Assembly: GCA_916048095.2 (NCBI GenBank)
Contig: OU696591.1
Location: 5,043,499-5,107,498 of the forward strand
Direction of reading: 5' to 3'
Source: Sacculina carcini
Taxonomy: Eukaryota; Arthropoda; Thecostraca; Sacculinidae
Length of the DNA: 64,000 nt
The position numbers and the translations under genes are program-made. The notes under the pieces were generated by a model. That model was not told where the DNA came from and searched no databases. It worked only from the letters and a program-made list of their open reading frames with translations. Below are positions 36,437 to 48,400 of this stretch, in pieces (position 1 is the stretch's first letter; each line of letters opens with the position of its first letter).

Positions 36437-39400
36437 CTCTTAGCACTGTTCTAGTAGCTCACTGATTTTTTTCCAAGAAAACGATGGAATAGGAACAAGG
36501 CTAAGGAAGGTAGCATATATTTGCTTAAATGTTGTTCATCTAGGTAAGTGGCTAATGCAACAGTTTTTATTATAATTAATCTTGTGGCGTAATTATACAA
36601 AAGAAAACACCCGTGGTGCGTCATTCCACACACTTCATTACAAATAATTGGTTGTTGTTGAATATTCATTATGTATTATTCATTATAAGACATGCATAGC
36701 ATATATCATCTTAAAAGCTTGCGGCTTCAGACGTAATGTTTAAGGTTAAGGTTAAAGGTCTAAGTGACAGCGGTCACACGGGAAAAATCCGAAGCTTATG
36801 AACCCACAGTTGTGCCCCGTGCAGCTCGCTGCCACCGCAGAACCGACCCTCCCCACGCTATGACGCCACAAGGATGGACGACGTATTAGAGAGGGCCATC
36901 TCCTTAGGATGCATGTCACAACTCATGACTGATATCTGGTAGCCTCATTTAGTGCTGGGTGGACAGGGGCTATTAGATTATATAATTCCCTCCGGCTTGT
37001 GAGGCGGGTGTGCTACCGTTACACCAGGAAGTCACTGTTATTTGTGTTATTTCTGTATAATGTGATACTTTCCAATTTTTGGGTTGTCGAACCCTGTGCA
37101 GAATACATCATTATCGACCCACTTTTCTTTGGCACGCCAGTAGTTTATGGCTCGTTGACGACACCAATTCAGCAGAGAAATTTTGAGTCCTCCCTCGGAA
37201 AAGACACGCGTCAGACGCTCATGGATCTTCTCCCAAATCCGTGGCACGCCAAACATTATAGTGGGCTGTACCTCCTTCAGTGTTTCTAACAGTGAGCCCT
37301 GGATAACATTCGCACAAAGAGAGCAACAGAGTAGCGTAAAAATCAGGCACTGGAAAGATGGAGGTGTCCATTATTCATACGTCTTACATTGGCATAGATA
37401 AACCCCTATGGTGAGTATTTGCTTGGAAACATTTAATGGCAAGATTCACAGAGGCATTTCTTTCAGAACATTTGAATCAGAAGGAAGATTAAGGGAGACT
37501 TAAACAGTTGTCTTCCATGACTTTGCACTGGTGACCAAATTTATTTGACAATGCATAGCAAGTGAGTTATTCTCTGATCTAAGCGAGTGAGATGATCGGA
37601 GCACTGACTTTCAGTGCATCAGGCTGTGCGAAGCACACAGTGGCGCCCACTGCCATTGCGGCGTAAATGTCGACAATCTGGGCGGCTCCATGACTGAGAG
37701 GCAGATAGGAGACGATCACGTCATAGTCCTGGGTAAGACCGGCGTACCTGCCTCCCTCAACCGCCATCCATGTGTACATATCATGTGAGACCATCACTCC
37801 CTTCGGATTTCCCGTTGTACCCGACTGTTGAAAGAACAAATTCACATGATGTCAAGTGTCAAGAGACGAGAGGTAAGGGTAGTCAACTTGATTACATGCC
37901 TGGGATTTTCATGGTCTCCCAAGAGTTCTGCATTACCATTCGCTGATTTGGTTAGGTCATCTTTTGCGGGCTCATTTGCATTCAGATCCCTGTCACCAAT
38001 GTGAAACCAGTAATATCATCTCTAATGCGACCACTGTATAAAAATATCTTGTTTCATCAGTCAAGAATATTTGGGTTTTTGCAATAGGAATTCGCAGAGA
38101 CGCAGCACTTCTCTGCATATCCCAGGGGTGTGATCCTGATCCGCACTCTTAGGGGATGTGATTCTGGTTTCTAGGGGGTGCAAGGACTCCTGTAACTTTT
38201 TACAGAAATTCTGTCTAGCCTATGCATTATGCTTTTCCTGACAAGCGTAGTTTTGCTTAATCCTGTTAAAGGAGTCGTATGAATGAATATTGAATAAAAA
38301 AACTGTTATTACGTCGTTTGTATTTTTATACTTTCTTATATCGAGAATACAGGGGGTGCGTGAACTGACTGCTGATTTCAAAGGGGTGCTGCAACACTGA
38401 GAAAGGTAAGAAACTTGATATAGTTCTACTGTAGAATATGCATGAAGGTTGGTTTATTTTCTGAATAACAAAATCGGAGTATAGTTCATTTCAATCATTT
38501 AATTTGGAAATTAAGTGAGAAAAATGTTTTTGATTTGTCTCTATGAGAAACATTAATGAACTTCAAAATCCCTTTTAGGTTGTATTTAATTTCAGATATA
38601 ATCAACTCGGATATTAATTCGATTCATGTGATTATTTCAGGGTATAGACGGCGTTGTCAGCCGAAAGTCATTTCTAATGCTTGAGAAAGAGAGGAGGAGC
38701 AATTTCATGTGCACTTGTTCTTTTTTTGCACGCTCATTTCTCTATCCTGCCTATCAATTTCGTGCTTCTGTATGTGTGTGCGTGTGTTTGCATAAGATTG
38801 AGCGGGTTGAAAGTCACTGAATAGTAGGCTGAGTCCAGTGGCGGCGCCAGGATTTTACACTCAAAAGACATAAGACATTACACTCGAAATGTTTATGGTC
38901 AAGATTTGGGGGGTCTCAAGGGGAATTGACACAGTTTTAGAGGCTTCGGTCCCTCTAAGGCTTCATGACATACGTGGACGGTTGAAAACCACTGGATTTT
39001 TGGCTCGCTTGTTTTTGCCGAGGGCGATCGTTCATGTGGCGTGTAGTGAACAAGCCAGTTATAACCGGACATTTTCTTGTTCCTAGCGTCAGTACTGTCT
39101 GGTTTTGGCTGCGAACTTTTCTGCTCTGACCAATTCGCGTGCAGAGCGAGCGGGAAGCATGATGTGTTTGTGGCAAATTCTCTACTGTATTCTCTAACAG
39201 CGTGTTTTCACAAAAGGTCAGTGAGTTTACAAAATGCATTCATACAGCTAAATGCTCAAATCAAGAGAATTAAACAAAAATATCATTTCTTTGAAAAATA
39301 TACAGTATAAATAAAACATATATTTTGTCTAATTTTTTACAGGAATTCAAGCACCCCTTAGGAACTAAGCCCCCGGTTGAGAACACTTGAACTAATTGAA

Positions 39401-42400
39401 CACGAACCAGCAACCCCGGTTGAGAACACGAACTAATTGAACACCAGTGTCACACTGACCGTGTAGATGATGGAAGCACAGTGATTGGCCGCCAAAGAAC
39501 GTATTCTGTCCTCCAGAATCTGCTCGTCATATTCCTCGGCTTTGGCCATGAAGTCCTGCCACTATTCACACACATACACACCCACACACACGCTTATACA
39601 AGGACTTGGTGTTGTTGCCAATTAATAGGAGGAATAATTTAATAATTGAATAATAACTGTGGTAGGTTGAGATGAAAGTCGTATGCACTTGTAAGCTAAT
39701 AAGCTACTTAACCGAGCTATTAGAACTACTTAACCGCTTCATATGAGAACTTCATTTAATCGTACATTGTACGGTTGCTGTTTGTGATACTTTTGGCGGA
39801 GGTGAATGACCTCATTTGTTCCGCTTCCTGTTCGACCCGTCTACGGCAGAATTCAGAATTTGATTGAATTCTTCAAACTGGTTCCCCACATTTGTTTGCC
39901 ACGTGATTTTGTGATGGAGTATGATGATTGTCTATTTTGACGGCAATGCGGCGAGTGGATCACGTCATGTGACGTCACTCACCGACAACACTCCTTGTTG
40001 CTGAGGTTGTCCGCTGTACTGTACAATGGTGGTGAGGTTGGCGCAATTTTGGCGCACGTTGGACACTTTGCTACAATACCTGTCGTTCTCCACGATGGCA
40101 ATCAGAACCCGCGTGTTACTCAGGTAGAACTGGCACGTGTTCTCCGTGGACGTGGTGTACATGCCGGTTGTGACGCCTCTGTCGGGTCATCATAGTTGAG
40201 TAAGTTAGTGAGTGAGGTCGCGACCATGTCAGAACACGTACAGAACACGGACACCATACAAAACGTATCATCTATAGCAGGGGTTCTTAACCAGGGGTGC
40301 AAGCCTGGTATCTATGGGGTATGAGAAGTCCTGTAATAATTAGGGGAAATATATGTTTCACCTATGCTCTACATTTTCCTAGAAGAAACCTTCGTTTTTT
40401 CAAAGGAATAGTTTAAGCTGTATGAGTGAATACTGACTAAAATATTTCGCTAGTTTGTAGTTTGTATTATTAGCTAACTTTTTACTTTTGTGTATTTATT
40501 GAAAATCCAGGGGGTGCGAAAACTGACTGATCTGACAAGGTTGGGAGTCACTGATCATGGTTATTTGACACATCTCATTAAAATGTCGTTTGCAAAGCGC
40601 GTAGTGCCCTGTGCAATTGTTGCACGTGGAGATGTGGTCTCCTACCCTGCCATGATGGCTCCCATGTTGGCGATGAAATATTCGGGCGAGTTGAAGCCCA
40701 TGAGAGCCACTCCGTCGAATGGCTGAAGACCGAGAGCGATGAACGCTCGGGCTGCCGTTCTGCTCTGCTCAAAATACTCACTGTACGTCCAGTCTATCCA
40801 CCGGCCTTCTCTTTTCACACACATAGCCTTGCGATTCGGCCATCTGCGTAACAGAAAATCCACAAGCGAGTCGTACGAACAAGACATTCTGACTTTCAAA
40901 ACACTTCTTTCCATCGTGAAAATGCATTATGCTAGCCTACGTCAGCACTTGTAACCTATTGTTTGGTGGCTAATATTCGATTTATCGACCAAATACACCT
41001 ACACGAACACACACATATACATACACCCCCACAAGCACACACACACACACACACAGTCACACGCCTACGCGCACACCGACACGTATGTATATATATATAT
41101 ATATATGTGGCTGAGGCGCTGAAATTTTATTCGTTTATTTATACTAGGTAGCCGTTAGAAAATGTGTCGCTACCAAGCGGTGAAAGTAAATGTAAGAAGA
41201 ATCGACTCGTCACTGCACTACAAATGTATTAGCACTCCGTACGAATCTCTCGATGTTACCAAATCGCCCAGCGCACAATATCATCGCCCGGACTCTCGCA
41301 ATCGACTGCCCAAAAGCCGCGAACACACATACCCATTCAACGTTAGCATACCGGATTAGCATATCGTGCAAGGTTGCAACACTGCACTACGCAATGTAGC
41401 GCTGCAATAGATGATCACGCACACACCCGTGCACACACACATACACACACTCACGAGCACATAATCGAGTCGGTCAACGATACACCAGTGAATAATACTG
41501 TCAGCATACACATGATTGCAAAATACAGATAAATCATACACATCAGAATATATGAACACACGCCCTCCTGATGTGTACATCACATCTCATAGTCGCTCTG
41601 CCACACAGGTGGCCGTCTGATTCGAGCTGACCTTCTCAGACTAACACTGTCTTCGGTTTCGCTGGCATTTTCGTCACGGTCTTGATCGTGTATTTCTCCG
41701 ACTGCAGAATTTTGCAGATGCGAATTGGCTGATCGGCTTTCTTCAGGTTCCTCGTTTTCTTCTCTATCGTATATTCGTCTGATATCCAGGATATGCCGAG
41801 GCGTACCGTCCACAGAAATGTTATTACCCGATGTAATTCCTGTGACGCGCCCTGGTAGCCAGCGTGAATCACACCTTTTATCCACGGGTTTTGTCAGCAC
41901 CTTATCACCTTGTCGGATGTTAGTCGTAAAACGGTTCTCCTCTAATACCGGTCTTGATCGGGGATGGCGCCAGGGATATGAAAACACATGCTGACTAGGC
42001 GATAATGATCCATCTCCATGATTTTTTGCTGCCAAGTTGTAGAAGTATACAGCATCTAAAGGTGAGCCTCCGGTCCTCATTGCCGTGCGCTTAATAGTTC
42101 TGTGGTTGCGTTCGCCCACACCGTTGCCTGAAGGGCGATATGCCGCTCGGTATCGCAGGTGGACATTCCACCGCTGGCAAAGCTCAGCGAGTCGGTGTGA
42201 CCGGAACGTTGCGCTGTTGTCCAGAAGCAGTTGTGAAGGTGGTCCTCGCTCACGAAATATTTGCTCTAGAATGCAGGTCACTTCAGCCGAGTTTTCCGAT
42301 CCTACTTCTCTCCATAGAGCAAATCTACTTGGGCAGCAATCAACTAGAGTGAGATAGCATTTTCCCTTGAAATGTGTTGTGGCAATTGATAGACGCACCC

Positions 42401-45400
42401 AGTTTTTCTCCACTGCAAGTTCACCTGCCTCATGCCGTGTTGGCGCCGGGTCTATAGATTTGCATTGTATGCATTTTTCAACACAACGCTGCACTTCATC
42501 CCTCGTGATATCTGGTTGCACCATTCTAGCTAATTGCAGAGATCGGTCAACACCAAAATGGTGATCCTCGTGCAATGATTTAACTGTTGCTAAGCAAACA
42601 GGCTCGTATTTACATTCTTCAGAACGTTTATTCAACCACTTTCTTTCAATTCTGGTCATTATATCCGCACGATTGTCCCGCGATTTTACTAATGTCACTG
42701 TGACGTCGAGATTGTGCTGATCGACGAGCTCCTTAAACAGCCACAATCGTCGTCTCACCAGCATTTCAGACATGCCCGCTACCTTAACCCGGCACGAATC
42801 CCGCAAGGCTGATTTCAACCAACTACACACAGTAACAGAGTCGGCCATTAATTCAACTCGGACCAAACCCCACTTTAACGACATGTTCAAGCCTTTGACC
42901 GCCGCATCTAATTCTGCGAGATTGATATGACTAACATCTGCAGGTTTTCGTATCCAGGCAGCATCTTCCACATGCTTCCCGTTCATCTCAATAATCACGC
43001 CCGTCGCCCAATTGCTTGCGTCGCACCAGACTCTTCCTTCCACAGTTCCTGGAATCACACTCCATTGTCCTCTCACTGGGTCATGCTCGCGTACCCGGCG
43101 CATAATTTCATTCAGAAATTCTCGTACTCTATCTTCAACAACACAATCCCAACCTCTACTTTCACTCATTCTTTTAACAAAACTGCAGGCGACGCGTAAC
43201 CAGCTGCAGATTGGGAAATGTCCCAATAAACGACCACAAATAGAAAACAATGCTCTCTTAGTCAAATTCGATTGTTCAATATGAGGAAGTTCATTACCGC
43301 GTCTGAACTCTAGACTTCCATCGTTCATACGCTCTAGAAATAGACCAAGTACACGGTTACCGTTTAATTTTTCTGGCGGTTTTGTCTTTAGTCCAAACTT
43401 CGTCAGGTGGTTCACTACCTTCTCAACCGAAACAATTTTTTCACTCACTAATATATCGTCTAGATACGCATTTGTTCCCGCATTGATGTCTTCACTCTGC
43501 TCTAACACTTTTTGAATGATCCGCGACATTATGCGAGGTGCGCAGTTAAGACCAAAGCCTAATCTGGTGAGACGGTACAACCTCCCCTTCCAACACACTC
43601 TTTGGTATTTCTGCAGATCTTCATCGATATGGATCTGCAAATACGCCGAGCTCAGATCAATCAGACTCAAAGGCTCACTCGTCTTTCTCCACTGGCGTAT
43701 TTTCTCGTCGCAGGCTGCGAGGTCCTGACCAGATCTACACTGCACAAACTTATTCAATTCTCTGTAGTCCATGACAGGCCTGACCTTGTGCTTGTTTCGT
43801 TGCACTACCGCCATCATTGGTACGATACCAGTGAAGTCTCCGCTATGATCAGGCACAAGCCACCCATCATCCACCCATTTTTCAACTTCATCGTCAAAAC
43901 TTTTGCGAACATCTGGTGTCATATTGTTATCATAGCAACGCACAGCGTTCTTCAAAGCAGGTGGTTTCGCGATCCACTTCCATCGTGCCTTCCAAATTTT
44001 TCCATCGAAGAATGCTGTAAACTCGTCATCTTCTACATATAACCGTGTTGCAGCACAAACAACGTCCGCTTCCTTACACACATCATGTCGCAAACACTGC
44101 ACTCTGCAACTGTTTCCAAACTTCACACCAAGTCTGTCAATATGAACACCACCCAACAAGTTAATCGCGTCCATTCCAACAACCGCGTCGACGCCGGCAA
44201 CCAGACGCTCAGGTACAACTGCATCAATAGTCGCTACACGATCCGCAATCTCCAATTTAACACGCATCTCACCACGGCACTTAACACGCTTACCATCGAA
44301 TGCAATTACGTATGGTCCATCGCAATGTGCACATCTGCTCAAGTGAGGTGCTACCATTGAATTAGTGCACCCGGAATCAACGAGTACTCTCGACCTTAGC
44401 CCATTGACTCGTGCGTTTATGATAGGTAGCGCCTTTATTCCTCTCGTGGGAGAACTGCCGGCGCAGAAGTTCTCCCGTTGTCGTTTCCCTGGTGACAGTT
44501 GCGAGCGATATGACCGGCTTCCCCGCACGTCCAGCATGTAAAGTCACCCCGACGTACAGAACGACAAAAACGAGTGAAGTGCGAGCCTCCACATTTCAAA
44601 CAACGTTTCCTTGCTGGTATTACTCTACGCTGAGTGTCGTTTGCGGCAGCCGCTATCACCGGCGTCTCATTTAACTCGGACATCAAGCAACGCGCACGCT
44701 GAACCACTCCGCTCAGAGTCATCTCGTCCACCTTTGATACAGCACGCAGTTCACGAGATACCAGCGATGGAAGTCCAACAATAAATGCTCGCATGAGCAG
44801 CATGTCTGACTCAACGCCCGCCAGTCTTGCCAGTCTTCTGAGGTCCGTCATGAAGACGTTGACTGGCTCGTCCTTCCAAATACGCCTGGAAAACTCTTCA
44901 TAGGCTGAAAAGGCGTTGGTGGCAAAAGCTGCCAGAAGTGTGTCTTCAATTTTGTTCGCGTCATCTTTGTCGCGTGCGTCCATTTCAGCATACACTGCGA
45001 AAGCCGCGCCCTCCAGAAACAAAGGAATTACTTTACTCACCTCATAGATGTCATTGAGCTCTGCGACCAATTTCACCTTCGCCAGCCATTGTGCGACGTC
45101 GCCTGAACCATCGAAGCTCCTGATCATGTCACGAATTTTCACACTGTTCGACATGATTTCAAGTTATCCAGAATCTGCGCCGAAATAGCTTGTAAGAAGA
45201 ATCGACTCGTCACTGCACTACAAATGTATTAGCACTCCGTACGAATCTCTCGATGTTACCAAATCGCCCAGCGCACAATATCATCGCCCGGACTCTCGCA
45301 ATCGACTGCCCAAAAGCCGCGAACACACATGCCCATTCAACGTTAGCATACCGGATTAGCATATCGTGCAAGGTTGCAACACTGCACTACGCAATGTAGC

Positions 45401-48400
45401 GCTGCAATAGATGATCACGCACACACCCGTGCACACACACATACACACACTCACGAGCACATAATCGAGTCGGTCAACGATACACCAGTGAATAATACTG
45501 TCAGCATACACATGATTGCAAAATACAGATAAATCATACACATCAGAATATATGAACACAGTAAACACTAATTGTGGGTCACCGCCATATTGGTGACAAA
45601 ATAGCAGGGCAGAATTTATGCGTATCGGCCGCCATTGTGGATTTGTGGTTGGGGCTCTTCGTTGGGTTGAGCTTTTGGATCTGATGGTGGATGCGACGGA
45701 TTGATATATTTTGGTACGATTGGTGAATTTGTAAATATTCTGGGATAGTGAAAGTGACAATTGGACTTTCTCGCTCGTCGGCGACAAGATGTGAGCAATT
45801 GTAGAAGGGTTTTCACTTCCTTTCTCCCGTGCTGCTTGTCCTCCACCATTCTCATATCGCAATTACAAACAGTTTGATCCTGCTAAATTTACTTCACTTT
45901 TATCTTCCTTACTTCCTCTCGACCGCTTCTACTGGCTCCCTCTCCGCGATATTTTTCCAGCCATTTCAGATGTTCTCTCAGGTATAAATGATTTTATGTT
46001 TCCTTTGGTCACTCGGTCTAAACCTCTCACTTCTTCTCCCCCTTGGTTCTCCTCTCATCTTCATTCTCTTAAACATACTCAGCGGCGTGCCGAAACTGTC
46101 TGGAGTAGAACTCCATCTTCACAGGATTGGGAACTACTTTGCTCTGCCCGGTCGTCGTATGTTTCTGCATTACATATTGCCAAACAAGATTTTTACAAAT
46201 CCAAACTTGCTTCCCTTTCCCGTTCTTCTAAATCTCTTTGGTCCTCTCTCAATTCTCTCTGCGGTCTTCGATCTCCTGTTGTTTATTGAATCATATTTAT
46301 TGGTGTTATTGTTTATTGAATCATATTTATTTGTGTTGTTGTTACTTATTGAATCATATTTATATTTATTGTTGGATGTTTCTTTTTTGAATCATATGTA
46401 TTGTTCTTGATTGTTATTTATTACGTATTTATTAATATTTATTCTTATTTATTGATGGCTGTTTTTTAATGAATCACATATTTATTGTTGATTGTTATTA
46501 TTTATTGAGGAACGTGGGCGGAGTGACATTATGGATTGTTATCGGATGATGGTTTATTATTTATTGTTATTTATTTATTATTTTCTTTCCAACTCTCTTT
46601 CTAGACTTATTTCTCTTCGAACTCTCTTTCTCTCTTAATCTTTTGGGCGCTTCCGGTACATGGGGCCACCTTAGGGTGGTAATAGTGCTTGCACTCTTCC
46701 CATGCTACTGGATTTGCCTGTAATTAATAATAATAATAATAATAATACCTCGTGTGATCTTACAGCCTCTCAGTTTGCGTCTTTTTTCTCTGCGAAAATT
46801 GATTCTGTTCTAAACAATATCCCTCCTTTCCGATCCTCCCTCTGTCATACTCACACTTCCGAAAATTTTCCTTCATTTTCTTTTGTCTCTCTTCCTGTCA
46901 TTCTCCACCTTTTGTCTTCAATCAAGATGTCCCACTCTCCCTCGGACTCAATTAATTTTCGAGCTATTTCTGTGTCTCTTCCTTCTCTTGTGCCTTACCT
47001 TCTCCACCTTATCAACTCTTCTTTTCTGCATGGTGTTTTCTTGCCAGACAAACATGCTATTGTTCGACCCATTATAAAAAAACCTACTATTGATCCCGCT
47101 GCTCTCACCAATTACCGTCCTATATCTCTCCTCAGTCTTCCCTCCAAACTCCTTGAATCCGCTATTTCATTGCAACTCTCTCCTTACATCTCTAAATTCC
47201 TTGACCCGTGTCAATCTGGTTTCCGCTCTGCTCACTCTACTAAATCTGTACTTATTTCCTTGTGTAATGTTACCCTTTCACACTTCTCGTACCGTCAATC
47301 TATCCTCTTGGTATTACTTGATCTGTCCTCGGCTTTTGATCCGGTTAGTCACCCTATTATTATTCGTGATCTTTCCTGTTTGGGTCTATCTTCTTCCGCC
47401 CTTTCTCTTCTGAAATCTTACCTCACTGATTGTACGTACTCAGTTGACTTCAATTCCTCTACCTCTGCTCACTTCCCTCTTCGATATGGTGTTCCCCAAG
47501 GTTCCGTCCTTGGCCCACTATTATTTAATCTTTATATGTCTTCTCTTTGCCCTGTTCTTCGAAAACATTCCATTACTTTCAAAATCTATGCCGATGACAT
47601 CCAATTCCTCATTCCTGTCACTCCTGATACTCCCTCCTTTCTCTCTGATATACTTTCTGAAATTTCCTCATGGGCCGCTTCTCGGCAGCTGTACTTGAAT
47701 ACTTCTAAGTCTGAGTTCATCGTCCTCCATCCACCTCGTATTTCACCTCCTCTTCTCCCATTTCCTATCTCAACTGCTGTTCGCAATCTCGGCTCTATCT
47801 TTGTCTCTTCGCTCTCCTGCTTTGACAATATCGTTTCTGTCGCCCGCACTTGTCGTCTTATTCTGCGCTCTCTCTACCCTATACGTCCCTATCTTGATAA
47901 AAATTCCGCCATCACTCTTGTTCATACTCTCATTTTCCCCAGGTTAGACTACTGCAACTCGCTTTACTTTAGTGCTCCTCGTTCTCATCTCTTAATCCTT
48001 CAGCTTGTGATCAACCAATCTTGTCGATTTGTCTTTCATCCTATCTTTTCTCGCCACACGTCTCACCTACTTTTTCAACTCCACTGGCTTCCTATCATCC
48101 CACGAATTCATTTTCGCCTTTGCTGTCTCATTTACAAGCTTCTGCATGATCCTCACCAACCTTCTTATCTTGCTAATCTTTTGTCTCCCACTGACTCACA
48201 CTCCTCTCGTCGCCCTCTTCCTCTCGCTTGTCCTCGTGCATCTAATGAATCTTCCTGGTCCTCTAAATCGTTCTTCTTTTACGCCCCTCGCTTGTATAAT
48301 TATCTTCCCTCTCATATCACCCGCGCCTCTTCATTTCGGTCATTCCGCCGTCTGCTTCGCCTGTACCTTTTTGACATTTCATTTGATCCCGTCTCTCACT

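Larger units (their letters stand above)
41191..45560 (-). mobile_element. Element D: LTR retrotransposon with intact frames
   Basis: LTRs of 370 bp at 41191-41560 and 45191-45560 (one difference seen: a/g in 'cacacat.cccat'), and a perfect duplication gtaaa (41186-41190, 45561-45565). Gag and Pol frames are uninterrupted and overlap. It is the same lineage as A-C but clearly diverged. It is inserted in intron 1 of the minus-strand synthetase, in the sense direction. It looks like a recent insertion. Confidence 0.93.
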
